A program made the position numbers and the translations under genes. The notes beneath the pieces were generated by a model, which worked only from the letters and a program-made list of their open reading frames with translations, did no database searches and was not told the DNA's origin. Below, piece after piece: positions 11,892-24,916 of a stretch of 64,000 bases of DNA (position 1 is the first letter of the stretch; each line of letters begins with the position of its first letter). The stretch is from Rhizophlyctis rosea (taxonomy: Eukaryota > Chytridiomycota > Chytridiomycetes > Rhizophlyctidales > Rhizophlyctidaceae), in NCBI GenBank assembly GCA_027596075.1, contig JADGJC010000054.1, forward strand, positions 113,669 to 177,668. Reading direction: 5' to 3'.

Positions 11892-14800
11892 GCGGCTTCG
11901 CAGGTAGGAGATAGTAAGGTGGTTGGTACGAGTATGTGATGAGGATGTTGAGATCTGTGAGTGTGTGAAAGTGGCCTTGAGTGTGGGAAAGCAATGAAAG
12001 TTTAGGAGGGATAGTCTCAGAGTGGTGTCTTCTCTGGTGGTTGAGTGTTGCCAAAGGTGGAAAATGCGAAATGGGGGAGTGGCCAGACGCCAGGCCATTA
12101 GGGCTTGGATATGAGATTTGCGCCCATGTGGCATAGCTATGTATGTGTGTGACTGTGATTGACTGACGGATTGACACTGGGAGGCTCATTCATGCTTGGC
12201 GCAGTGGCGCCTGGGGCTCTCACACTCACAGAGAGACCGGTCCCACTGAGATCGTCACTGGTGTGACAATATTGGGCCAGGCAAGGGTCACTCAGGGAAA
12301 TCCCAGTTTCATCAGTCAAATGATTGAGTGGGACCACCGCACTGGAAATAATCATGGCGAATTTGGTACTACATTGAAGCATTCTCCTCATACACCCCAA
12401 GTACCCAACCATCAAACACATGAACTATTGCCAGCTTTGAATACCTAAACTTCCCAACAACACAACGCTGGATGTCCTCCTGTACACCAAGGGTCCACGA
12501 CATTGGGCTTCAAACATCACACCAGTCCATCCATTGCAGTACAAAGGCGCGGCCATTTTGGGTGCACTGTTTATTAATAAACTGAGATTGGTTCCGCGCT
12601 GTGAGAGACTCCTTACGCTCGAGATTTGGCTTCCGTCTGTTGCCCTTCTGAAATGAAGAATACATAGCACGCTGTGGAGTCTTCGTTAGAATAAGCAATT
12701 CAAATGTGCCACAGTAAGAAATGATCATAAAACGCGCCTTGATCAGTTTGGAAGCGGGCTCATTACATTCGAATACAGCACTGTCTTCACATCCAGAATT
12801 CTCACATCTGATTGTGGCGGCATCAATATCCACATGTAACTACTTGTGGGTGGAGCATGTGATTGTAACTCCAGCATTGTTGACATGAGTTTTTCTGGAT
12901 CTTCCTCATAAGGCGCCCGCGGCGCATTCGGCACAATGTAACATCTGTGAAAAATGCCACTAATGCCCAACCTGGTAAAACACAGAAGCTCAACACTCTT
13001 CCAGACTACGGAAAGCTCAAATGAACCGGCGCAATCAAGTGTTTCTCGGGCCATGATTTGTTTTTTGACATGAAAAAGAACTGTTGAAGTGACAAATAGT
13101 ACTCATAATAAGTTTCGGTGGTTTGAAAAGACCTGTGCGGCTTTGTGTGGTGGGTGTTCCTTTCCAATGCACTGAAGGAGATTTCGAAGCCTTGCGTACA
13201 GACGAATGCTTTGAGACCATTCCACTGTGATATTGTTACATTTGCGAGCAATGATTGCCTTGGAAGGTGGGTCGCATCATACTTAGCTGATTATAAAAGG
13301 AGTTGGGACCCTCCAGAAGTCGACCGTGGGAAGAAAAAATGAATTTTTTCATGACCGTTGTACAGCTTCAGCAATTCGCAGTGCGATCAACTTGCCGAAA
13401 GCGCGTTGCCTATTTTTTGTCGGTGTTGAGATGGCTTTATTGCAGCACGCATCCTTACAGACAAGTTGGAAGGAGTTGGCATGTTGTTTTGTCGCATCAA
13501 GTCCGGTTGATAAATCGCCATACAATAAGATTTTCTGAAGACGTTGAAACCTCGGGATGGATGATCCGGTTGTACATAACACTAGAGGCCAGTTCGTCCA
13601 TTTTTTTTGGGTAATGAGCATTCACTTTAAACTTGATGATATTTCGGAGATAGAGATTGTGGACGTTCTGCGTATTGAGTAAGAGATGCAACCCTTTTGG
13701 CGCCGATAAATATCGGGTGGCGATGTGGTGATGATTCTTGCTGAAGTGGGTGTGGGTTCTTCATCATATGTGGTGGACGCTTGTCTTTTTGTTTTGGGTC
13801 GAATTCGTTAAAGTTGTGGTGCGATCGGGAGTGTGACGAGGGGCGACGATGCATGTATGCCGTAGTGAGTACAGTGAGGGGATATGTTTGCACCATGGAG
13901 TTCGATTGAACCATGTATTCTGCGATGGACACTTTTCGGCCGTTGGATTTACCTTTTTTTGTGCTATGTCATCGTCGCTATGAAAAAGCCCCTCATGCTG
14001 TATGTGGCACTCATCGACTTCCATGTACCGATATGCACCGCGAAAAGAAAAGCCTTAGAGCTGAAGGAAGGTCTTATCAACTGTCTGATGTACAGTCAAA
14101 AAGAACATTATGTCAACAATCTCCTTCCTCAGAAATACCGATAGCGCCAAGTCCGGCCGCACACGAAAAGATGCTTTGCGTCGACTGAAGTCAGGAGTCA
14201 GCGTATCACGGAATGATTGTTTTTCTCCATCATAAATTCACACAAACGCCACGACTGCATCGTCGAACAGAGTTGAATAAGAAACAGGATCCGAAAACAT
14301 GCATACTTGATCGGAGTTGAACCTCGAGTGTGGAGTGCTCCGTTGTGAAGTACGAGCGTTTGAGGATCTTGTCCGGCTAGGCGCGAGGATTGATATGGTT
14401 GAACCCCTTATGAACGTGCCAGAATGAGTTGGAAAAAGAAAATGCAAATGTTGAAGACTTCGATGCATAGAGCGGTCGCTCATACAAACGGGTGGCTTCA
14501 AATTGATGCGGGATTGTCCATTTCACCCATCGCCGATAGGGGTGTCGTCACTTATCGTGTCAGCATGCCGATGGAATTATAATGCAGTGACACGACCATG
14601 ATGGGTGCAATTGTTCACTAACAAAATCTGAGATTGTATGGTAATGGGAGAAAATGCACACTCTTGAGACTTCTTCCTACTTTCTGGTCTGCAGGCTTGG
14701 AGATAAGCCGCACATAGTGCGTAGAGTGTCATTGAAGCAGATCAAGTGTGACAAAGGAGATTTGGACATGACCATCAGCTTCTCCGATCAGGTTCGAAAG

Positions 14801-17800
14801 CGGACTAAGCGGCTCATGCATTCGGCTGCCATGCACTATTAGGATTCTTCGACTGGTTAGTGCTTACCATCAATAGGGATGTACCTGCATTACTTGCTTG
14901 CGGGTGTACCATGTTAATGAATGACAATGATTGTTCATGTTTTCCTTTTACATGGGGGGGGCCCGGTAAACTTGGCGATTCTGGCAAATGGACTCTGCCA
15001 AAGATATGCCTATCCCGGCAATATGAGCATCGCTCCTTCGCACTGTTTCAGAGTTTGAGATGGTTCGAGTCAACCAGCCCATGCTGCATTTGCTTCCATT
15101 CTTGGTTTGTTTTTCCGACTTGAAAAAGAATGGCTTGAGTTACTGATTGACTATGGTCAGACTGAGAAGCCTCAAACGACTAGTGCACTGCAGGTCGATT
15201 GGCGGGGCCTTTTCGCGAGGGACAAGTTCAAACGTGCGTGACGGGGCACCTTCTATATCGATCACTGTTTTGCAATATCTCGGTGCACTCGAGCAATAGT
15301 GACAGCCGGGAGATGGGAAGGTCGTTAGAGAAAAGTAATTTTTGCAGGACCGTGAGGTTACGGCATTCCGGGTTGTCAAGTCACATGCACCTGACCCTTT
15401 GCTTGTTCTCAATCACACGGGAAATGCGAATGCGGAGCCGACTCCCTCCCTCCCATGGGGGGATGAATTGTTTTTCCACCCCGTCCTGGAGTATGGATGC
15501 ATGCTAGCCCCACGCATCCGCATCAGAGCTCACCAGGTTGAAGGTTCGCTCCTTTCCCCGCACGAAAAAGGAGTAGTGCAAGCCCCTCGGGTGCGACGGG
15601 AGTCATCAATCTCCTCCATATCTCCACATAGTACGGCTGTTTCAAGACGCGTTTTCAAAGTCACGGTCGATGCTGTCGGCGTGTCATTTGTCGCAATCAT
15701 TGCTTGGTATTGGTTTGGAAGAAACAGGCTGGGAAGACTTTGATAGCTCATGTCGATATGCTCAGCTGTAAATAGCAACAAGTCCTGCACCTCCCTTGTT
15801 GTTGTCTGGGTGCTTCATTGCGGACTTGGCACACACTGGGCTTGCTAACTGCCAAAGATGGATGCTGCAGCAGTAGTCCGTTCTGCACCTCGAGAGTAAT
15901 TTCCTCAAAAATCGTTCAGAGAGGCGACGCTTGTGCGCCGATGACCATCGCTCCACGTGTTAGCAAATGCAAGTAATGTGGTATTCATCCTTGGCAAAGA
16001 GGATGTAAACTATGCAGCAACTCCGGTCACGCACTCTTTTTGCTTTTCAGATTATTGGGCACTGTAATGCGCTTGAAGTGACGAGGGCATCACAGGGGGT
16101 CATAAATTTTTGACTCTGTACGTATCCCTGTGCGCCATGGACTCCAACACACGGAAGGCAGCGTTCAATGGCAACCCATGCATTCTTTGGTGGATTGGGG
16201 CGCCGACGGTTTCCGACGGTTTGACTACCTTTTTGGGTTTGCCCTTCCTTGCCGGCCTGGGTAGAAAGTTGGCGAGCTCATGTGACGTGCTTCAAGTCAA
16301 CGACTTTATGAACCGAACAACTCGAACACAACGCAAAAAGAGGTTTAGTCGATCAACCGGTCTGAAGTCAAGAGCACTTTCGCGTCAACGGCGTCCATTG
16401 TAAAGGATTTGAATGTCACCAAAGTCCGCCCTCATAAGTCCGCATCCCAATCTCTAAACTGGTAAACAGTGGTGCGCTTCATCATGAGCAAGCACAGTCT
16501 AGTAGATTGTTCGAATCTTGAATCTTGATGGAATGGCTCGCCTTCCATGATCGCGGAGACGAAAACTTGTCGAAGCGTCTTTATGTAGGGTTTTTCCTCT
16601 CCGATATTCGTTTTTCAAAGTTGCCGAGGATGTATTATGAAGAAGGAAAAATGAAACGAAAAAAACCCTCCGCATGAGGATGGAAATCAATATTTTTGAG
16701 GTGTTGCTCGAAAGGATCATTGGGATTTGCTTCGAGACCAGCAGCGATGAGTGGATGCCCATAAGAAAGCTCAAATGTTTGTTGGTCTTGAGTGTCTTGT
16801 TAGCTACATGTGCAATCATACCGCAGTTGATGATGGCCTTCGATGCCCTGCGTTCCCAAATGATATCGAACCCTTGCAAAAAGGGACTGTTGAGGCGTCT
16901 ATGGTTTACCAAGCGGCGATCGGTCAGACAAGCGCTCCAGCTTGGAATCGTCCGCTCCATAGCCCGTGCATTGACAGTAGGGACTCTCCATTCATGATGG
17001 ATTGCAAATCCACAGTGTGAGTTTTGCAGAGTACTGCTGCGCTGCTATGTGAATTGTTGTCAAGTTCTACATGATTGCGATTGGACATATGCCGACTTGG
17101 ACTGAGCTGCTGCTCAACAGTTTGCCTTACACTCCACGCTCTTTTCCGATGTTCGGGATTTTTGTGCGTCCGTACAGTGACGCTTAGTTTTTACATGCCA
17201 TGGGGCTGGCAGATATTCACCGTTACGTTTGAGGATCAGATCGTCAGTCTTCATGATGCCAGAGTTGCTAGTTCATGAGCATTTGCAGAGCACTCACTAC
17301 TCTCGCTCTCACTTACCTTGCAATGAGAAGAGCTCGTAACACTTGTTGATGCCAGAAGGACTGAAGTAGTTTCGTCGAGCGGTCCTCCGACGACTGGTCG
17401 ACCGTCGACGCCATTCGGTCCATCCCGTAGTCAATCTGTTCGTGCCAAAGATGGGTTTCATCGTCCATTGTGGTAGACTGAAGGGAACTTTGGGAATTGC
17501 GGCGGCGTGCTGCTAGTGCTTCTCCTCGCTGATAACAGGATTGCTCTTACATTGCGCATAATGCCCTTACACTCCCTACGCGGATCAACCAAATTTGCAT
17601 GGGCCTCGGGCTAGCGAGTAGCTGCGATTGCTTTTTGTTGATGGTTTGGGATCTCCGACTCTCAGAACACCGAATAAGAAGATGGATAATATCTGGGCAA
17701 ACAGTATCTCGACGCCTATTTGGGCCATCCGAGAGCTCCAAATCTTGGAGAGGCTGGACTGGTCTACATTTCATACGCCACCAGCTGCCACCTGTTTAGC

Positions 17801-20800
17801 TTGAAGTAACTGATGACATCGCAGCTTCATGATGTAATATTGAGGAAATGTTTCAGGGCTCCCTAATGTCGCTCTCACCTACCATAGCAAAGGATTTGCA
17901 TGGATATGCTGTACAATTGATTTTGTACTTCCTTGCAAACGGAAGGGCCGCGCCGATTCACTGCGCTCAAGTGTTTTCCTGAAGGGTTTGGTGAGCGTAT
18001 GTAGCAAATCAGGTGGGACAGGTCGACGATTGTTGAGGGTCTGTTGAGCCAAAGATCCAGGTTTTGCGCATGATGCTTATCCCTCGTTGATGACTTCATA
18101 CGGTCATTTCGTGGTGACGTTACAGAGTTGGGGAATTGCGCATTACACCTCGCTTCCCTTAGTAAACCTACTAACGTAGCTCTTTCGACCCCTGCAAGGT
18201 CCTCGGTCAAAACAGTACGTCCGTTCACATGTGCAAATTGTGAGCACCCTTCAGAAGCGGACGTCAGCTGTTGACGATGAAAGTGATGAACTTGAGGTTC
18301 CCCAGATGATGCTGGTGTCCGTCGTTGGGATCATCCTTCTAAAGAACGGTGTTGCTTTCTTTGACCCGCGCTCGTACTGCTGAATTGGGGTGATGAGAAT
18401 GTGGAGATATTCGTCATATTGAGGCCCTTGCAGAAGATTGCTAATGCGAGGACGATTGACAATGAGTGCATATGGAGTACCTGGGGATCCTTAATCAACG
18501 GATAATGGGCAAGTCCAGAATGACTTTGTTTCGGGCGATTGGTGCGGTACGTTGGTTGAAGTCGGTGGAGCACTTTGCATTCGCTGCAGATCTATGCTGA
18601 GCGCTTTCTCCTTTTGAACGATGTGTGGTTTCGTAGCAGTTGACAGTTTTCGTCTTTCGTAAGGGGATAGTTGGTGGAGCAGGTGGAGTAGGTGGGCCCG
18701 TTCTCTCCAAATCAGCACCGAACATCACCGGTTCGAAAAAGTGACTGGATCCGAACAAACCGTTCATGCAGAGGCATTCGCTTGCTGTCATCAAACTCCA
18801 GCAAGCACGTGTTGGGGAATTAGCGCATGAAGGAAACGCTATCGTAGAATTCAACTTGACAATGAAGTTGAAGTATCAAATTCACTACATCGACGATTAA
18901 AGGCTCAAAGCTACAGCGCTTTTGGGCTTTCTGGCGACGTAAGCTCGTTCTCTTTTGCTTTCTGGACATTTGCACAAAGTACTGACAGGGTGAAAGCCGC
19001 TTCTATATTGGTGTTCAGAATTGTTGCAACTCAAGTGATTGGGCGTGCTTAAACTCAGAAATGAATGTATTACATGGAGAGAGGAAGTTTGTCGTGGTCT
19101 CTATTTTCCTCTAAGCGCATGACACTGCGCTTTACATCTGAGCGCTGAGGACGAATGGGTAGGTGACTAATGCCTGTGGTTTCAGGCATTGTCAGTGAAT
19201 GTTCAGGATCGTCGGTAAATGCAATCATCTTCGATCTCCCCGCTGCAGCGAAACCGAGGAGTTGTCATATGAATTGCACAAGTATGGAGAACTACCTTCT
19301 TTTGTTTCTCACAGGTGCTGTCATGATTGCTCCATATGCAAAAGAGAATCAATGGTGATGGCATGTCGAAGTCTCACATGTCGGGGTCAGGATCGTCGGT
19401 GAGAAATAGCTTTGTCGAGAAGGCACATGATAGGGGAAAGGAAAACAAGAAAAAAAGTACATACGCCCGCCCAGTCAAAGAACCTTGAAAAGCGTGCTGA
19501 ATCTCACTCGGTCATGATTTTCTTACGGTTTTGCCTCAGACGCTTCCCTTGACTGGGTCAGACGAAGTCAAACGTGGGCTACCGCAACGCATCTGTTTTG
19601 ACAGAAGGAAAAATCATCACATCCAGGTCAAAGTCCCGCCTGATCTCATTGAACATCGTTGTACAGTGAACGTCGCCATGGAATTCAAGTGATCTGTATC
19701 CAATTTCATCCGATCGACATGAGCTGGCATGTTCTTGATTGCTCAACCAGCCTTACTGCATGTGTCCGTCAAATCTGCTGGGGATCGATCAAGCCAAGCA
19801 ATGGACTGAATAACGAGGTCAACGAAGAAACTTGAGTGACACGGGCATATTGCTCCAATGCATGTCCTTCAATGCTGTCCCACAACACGATCTTATGCAT
19901 TTGTGTTTTTGAGTACTGTCGTGAGTCATGCGACCTTCCCCCGCCACATCGCATTTTTTTTGAAAGCCCAGAATAATGACCAAAAAATAGGAAGACTACG
20001 AGCAGGTGTCCGTTTTGAGAGGATATATCGCGGAAGTGGGATATGGAATTTCATCCAAGGTTCTTGCTTGAACCCCACCGATGCACAGTCGGCCCGTACA
20101 GATGATGACGTATGACAAGTTACAAGCTGGGACGGATGGATGCATGGAATTGCGTCAGAATACTCATGACGGAATGGTAGCCGATAGGATTGATCATTCA
20201 ACTGTTTGAGCTCTCTAGTTTTTGACCATTGGGGTGGGAGGATGATGAAGGAAATGTGTGTCATGATCATGTATTTTCGAACGTATTGAGGAAGTTGATT
20301 ATATGCCCACTATGAATTCTCATCCGGGGTTCTGCTGAGAGATGGGAGTCAGCGGTCAGAAAAGTCAGCACGTTCAAAAGTTGGTGCTTCTGTTGAACAT
20401 TTAGCCCCTTCAGTCCCTCCCAAATGCGTCTTTCTCTTTTCCTTCATTTAACTGTGTACTCCACATCTGCGTCCCATCCTTTGCAATCGTGCATCAAAAA
20501 ATCTAAATATCGATGTATGCTCAAATATTATGAGAGTGAACGTTTAGGTTTGCTCTAGAGTCTTCAGGATAACGACTTGCAGTTGGAAGCGTCAGGGGAG
20601 TAGTTGCTTCTCATCTGCGCTGGATACTGGACCCCTTTTTCCGCGATTGAGTTGGTAAATTCAGCAAGGGTGTCGTTCGAGTTTCCCTCATGATCGTCCA
20701 AGCTGGAGAAACAAGGAGGACGCGCAAAAATGGAATCTGGAAGGAGTTTCATCCGCAATGCTGTATTTGCCGCCGCATACCGGTTGATGTAAATCCAGGG

Positions 20801-21332
20801 AATTGTGTGTATTGAATGGGAGGTCGATTGCTGCCGAAGATTCAGATCGAGGTAAAGACAAGCAGGTTTGATACAGTTTCAGCGGGAGGCACTGAACAAT
20901 CCTTTGCGGGAAAAAATTTGGCAGCCCTGCCAGACTACGAGGACGTGCACGTGGTCGATCCCGGTGAATCGCCCGAGTGCGAAAGTTTGCTGTTGCACTC
21001 CACCATCGGTGCACGTCGTTTATGACGAAGGGGATTTGAACTCGTATGTCCTCCAGTCTACTGGGGGTCGCTGATCATATGTCCCTGCGGCCTCACCAAA
21101 TGACCGCATTTACACCTGAAAAAATGTATCTATGACTCTGGTGTTGATGTTCTCCAAAGTGTTGCAAAGCTGGGTGTGTAAATGCTCCACTTTCCAAAGT
21201 TGATGGCCGAGAAGTATGAAAAACAGCGGGACACCGCACACCCCACACATTTTGCTTCAAACCAGAGCGAACAGCAAGACAAGTCGGCAAGTGATGAATT
21301 TGGCGGATGCTGGATCGACGCATGAACGTGCG
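11892..21332. other. large gene-poor island with diverged recurring blocks
   Basis: About 9.4 kb from the Crz1-like start to the assembly gap. The first few hundred bases should be that gene's promoter and leader. Beyond that no frame looks coding and no plausible exon chain could be built. Diverged recurring blocks are visible: a GCCAAAGAT block (17449, 18050) and a GGGGAATT-GCGCAT block (about 17485, 18128, 18813), roughly 600-690 bases apart; and a CTGCAG block followed by a CTTTTCTC-like stretch (15189 and 18586). These look like remnants of repeats or dead genes. Confidence 0.45.
17280..18850. repeat. heavily diverged tandem repeat units of about 600-690 bases
   Basis: Three segments share ordered short matches. 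GCTCTCAC(T/C)TACC occurs at 17303 and 17871. GTCGAC, then CTGTT, then GCCAAAGAT occurs at 17399-17457 and 18021-18058. (G/T)GGGAATT-GCG occurs at about 17485, 18128 and 18813. The matches keep order and spacing but are too eroded to define unit ends by eye. Origin unknown. Confidence 0.35.
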
Positions 21333-21342
21333 NNNNNNNNNN
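21333..21342. other. assembly gap (ten N)
   Basis: Ten ambiguous bases followed directly by a run of C, 18 bases before the stop codon of F-box-like copy A. The true gap length is unknown. The two large regions on either side may not be adjacent at the distance shown. Confidence 0.95.
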
Positions 21343-21359
21343 CCCCCCCGCTCACCCTC

Positions 21360-22322
21360 CTAATCTATCCACAACTTCGTCTCGTCCAACTTCCCCTTCT
21401 CATACCATTCGATGAACTTCTCGTAAATGATCGCCCGTTCCTTCGCATCATAATCGTCATCAGAGACCCTCCTCTGCGGCACCTTCAAGTCTCTCCCTTC
21501 CTTGCACAGCCAATACAAGTACTCCGCAGACCCAAGGAAGTTCACGTCCCAGTCATGGCCGACTCTCTCTCCCCAGGTGACAGGCATGGTATCGAGGAGA
21601 AAGTCGGTTGGTTCCGAGCCGTGGCAGAAGCGGCGAACGACGACGGTGGTCTGGGTTTTGGGGAGATCGGGGAGGGTTTGTAGGATCGGCAGGTTGGATT
21701 GGACGCGGATGGACGTTCGTTCCATTGCATCAAAGGATTTGAGTTTGTCGCGCACGATTTCCGACATTCTTCGAGTGAAGCTGTCCGTCTTTGCAACTTC
21801 TGCGTCGGTAAATGCAACCCAATCTCTGGCGGCTTGGATCGCTTTCTCATTGTGAAAATCTCCGGAGGCGAGGAGTTCCATGACCACTTTCGGATCCAGA
21901 CTCGCACATACGCTTGCGATTCCGTCTCTTCTCAACCACTCAAACTCCATCTCAGTTGTAAAGGCCTTGACATCGGGCCCACCAGGAAGGGCTGCGACGT
22001 ACTGCCCGGAAACTTGCACCCGCGGATGACCCTTCCCGACACGGAATAGCTTATGAGCGGAGGTAAAGACCGTGTTTTGCACGCGGAGGCGGGCGTTGCG
22101 GAGGTATTGGAATTCTTGAGTCGAGATGACGAAGGCTTTGAAGACTTTTGAGACGAGGAGGAGCGGTAGAACGTTGGTGGTGGTGCGGGTGTGCAGGTCT
22201 GGGAGGAGGACGATACTGATGATTTTTGTCCAGAGTTCGGTGGGAAGGTGGGCGACGGAGGACATGGGTGTTTGAAGGGAGTGGGTTTGAGGTCCTTTGG
22301 GGAGAGCGGTGGCTGCGGACAT
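21360..22322 (-). CDS. F-box-like family protein, copy A
   Basis: Single-exon gene of 320 residues. The start is the ATG opening MSAATALPKG, which aligns with the start of copy C. An F-box-like segment, LPTELWTKIISIVLL followed by LPLLLVSKVFKAFV, lies at about residues 27-66 and suggests a substrate adaptor for a Skp1-cullin ligase. A second conserved block covers the last 80 residues: GSAEYLYWLCKEGRDLK, RRVSDDDYDAKERA and FIEWYEKGKLDETKLW. The middle is diverged between copies. A TATA-like CATAAAAAGC lies about 115 bases upstream (22436-22446). Paralogues sit at 34191-35207 and 37122-38120. The F-box call is by pattern only; the C-terminal domain is unknown to me. Confidence 0.8.
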   Translation of the reverse strand: MSAATALPKGPQTHSLQTPMSSVAHLPTELWTKIISIVLLPDLHTRTTTNVLPLLLVSKVFKAFVISTQEFQYLRNARLRVQNTVFTSAHKLFRVGKGHPRVQVSGQYVAALPGGPDVKAFTTEMEFEWLRRDGIASVCASLDPKVVMELLASGDFHNEKAIQAARDWVAFTDAEVAKTDSFTRRMSEIVRDKLKSFDAMERTSIRVQSNLPILQTLPDLPKTQTTVVVRRFCHGSEPTDFLLDTMPVTWGERVGHDWDVNFLGSAEYLYWLCKEGRDLKVPQRRVSDDDYDAKERAIIYEKFIEWYEKGKLDETKLWID

Positions 22323-22446
22323 TTTGGTCTGCAAGGTGTACGGTTGGTGGGACTGTTTGCTTGACTGCTGGTGTCGCACTTCAAGATGATAGGATTAAAA
22401 GGATGTTTTTAATGGTGTGGGATTTCAAAAGCGGCGCTTTTTATGG

Positions 22447-24916
22447 TTGAAGGAAGGAGCCTGGCAGGTACGATGACGCCACATGACTCACCTAAAATGC
22501 CTGCTGCATGCTGCCAGTCTGCTAATATCTAATATATCAGGAAGCTGATCACTGTTGATACTGTTGACTGAACGAGCAAAGCTGATGAGCAAATCGTGTC
22601 ATAACTTGCCACTCCTCCGATGCCGGGCATCAACGCATCGGTAAAGGCACTCAACTAGTTCAACCGCAACAATTTTGGCCGAATATGGAACAAAATCCCT
22701 GTCCCGGATGATGTCCAGATCAAGGTTCAACTTACCCTGATCAGCACAATGGCCGTTCTCGGTGTTTTGGACTTGAAACGCATACAAATCCAGGGAAGGT
22801 GAGGCATTTGCGGAGAGCAGAATCGCATTCAGGTGGATCAGGTGCTGGTTATGTGCTCTGCACACGCTTCTGGAAACTGATCACATCCCTTTTTGGTGAT
22901 GGACTGGCTAGTGTCAACGTGGGCCAGGAAGTTGCGGCGCACAGGAGCGGATCATTGTCGTTTGCATATACGTGGCTTGATTCGAGAGTGTAACCAATGC
23001 AACACACGGATGAGCAACAGTTTCAAACCTTTAATGCTTTCGAACTCTCTGGCAGCGAACCTTCGGCGGGCTGGGGCTCGTCAGCCGTAAATTTGCGCTC
23101 ATGTCAGTGTTTTACATTCTTGCAGGCCAACCGCATGGGCATTCTTTCCAGTTCATATTAGAGAAAGGGAAGGTGTCCCAAGGGTTGGAGAGAAATTGTG
23201 TTTGTCATATTGGTTTAGTTCCCGCAACGTGACATTGCACATTGATGGTAAAGGAGGAGTCACGGCATCACTGGCCATCATATTGGGATTCAGGTTTGGA
23301 CATTGCGAGCCGACGTCCTCCTGTCACGTTCCAGATGTGTAACAGAGGATATTGTGATGGAAGTAATGGAGCTCGACGCGTAACTCCATCATTGGACGTT
23401 ATTAGAGTATCCTTCTCCTTTTTTTGGTTGAGGCTCGTAAACTCTGAAGACGTTCCTATAGTCTTGGGAGCATAGGATTGATGGCAGAAAAAAGTAAGAC
23501 TATGCAATGTGTGCACACTCTGATCAACCACGAAAAGCATACTCGTAATGCCATTTGCAAGGCCAATCGCCATTTTCTCTTTCCTCAAAATCTCACACAA
23601 TGCGGAAGTTGCAGAATCTTATCACAGTCTTTGATATATGTCCATACTAACTTTACTACTCGTCCTGTTCATTGGAGCATCCAATAGATGATCACGCATT
23701 ACCATCGAATGACCCCACTCAGCTCAGCAAGTCAAAGAATGAAGCGCAACAGACAAAAAAGACATCGAGAAAAGCTCGAAATTCGAAATTGCGCTGCAGC
23801 GGCATCGTTCGCACCGACAGTTGATTCATTACAGCGGACAATCTCACATGGATCAATTGATCAATTAAGCAGTTCACGCCCTCCTGCCTGTACACCTTCA
23901 GTACTCTCTTTGGAGCCTGAGGGAAGGGATTGAGATGTGCATCACTTTAGATTACCATTACATGGCTGACTGGAAAGTTCCATTCCGGGGTTGGTTAGGT
24001 TGGAGATGCAACGAAGGGGGTTACAGTCAGTGCCAGCAGATTATTTTGGCCCGTTGTTGGTATGGGATGGACCGACCGACCCTTCCAGATGATATCAAAA
24101 TGATTTTGAGAAGATGTTGAGATTTGGGGCGTTACTTACGGCCGAACTTTTTCCTCATCGCAAGTTGTCATCTGCCAGTAGATTGTTAAGAAACGCATGT
24201 CACCCAGTCAGCCGCTTCATATACGAGGTCTAAACCTTGCAAAAAGGCGTCTTTATCCGCGCAAGGGGGCAGGTCATAGGAATCTCACGTTGTTTGACGT
24301 ATTCAGAATTCTGACATGTTGACAACAGCAAAACCAAAAGCGGGCAGTCTGATCAGTCTAAGTTTTGGGTGCCCATAGAATTTGGACCATATTTTGAGTT
24401 CTTCTACTGCACGCGGCACAGGGCAGGGGATCTCCATCGCACCTGCTTCGATCCCGCCGGCCAGTATCTGAATTGTGCAAATGAGCTGACAATATTATAC
24501 ACTGGCAGATCACGCCAGGCTGCAAAATCAGATCATAGTTCATATTCCCGAATCTGCCAGTGTTTATATAGCCATTCATCTCATCTGTGAATATCGACGC
24601 GCCTCTCGTTGTACATACATACCTTTAATCTACTGTTGCCCCAAACACAAAATCCGCGCCGAACCTTGCAGAAAGCGATGGCATGAAGTTCGCAAGCAAT
24701 TCCTGTTCGCCCAAAAAACCAAACTAGGCAGAAAAAGATAACCTTCTGCGTGTGACAACATGCAAAACATGAGTTTCTCTTGAAGCTATATACAAAAATG
24801 GCACACATCCAAATGCCGGCCTTCTACGTGCTATCAACTAAATACACTACTACATCCGCTACATCCCCAAAACACTCCAAGCCTATGAGCTCTCTCCCCC
24901 GAGCTAACCATCAATA
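22447..24916. other. no gene recognised
   Basis: About 2.5 kb between the promoter of F-box-like copy A and the 3' end of the glutaminyl cyclase gene. Frames are short, without protein-like sequence or coherent splice chains. No clear repeat was found. Confidence 0.45.

Noticed and set aside
21010..21080. T-arm-like sequence suggesting a tRNA
   Set aside because: GAGTTCAAATCCCC on the minus strand recalls a T arm, but no acceptor stem, D arm or anticodon arm can be formed around it.
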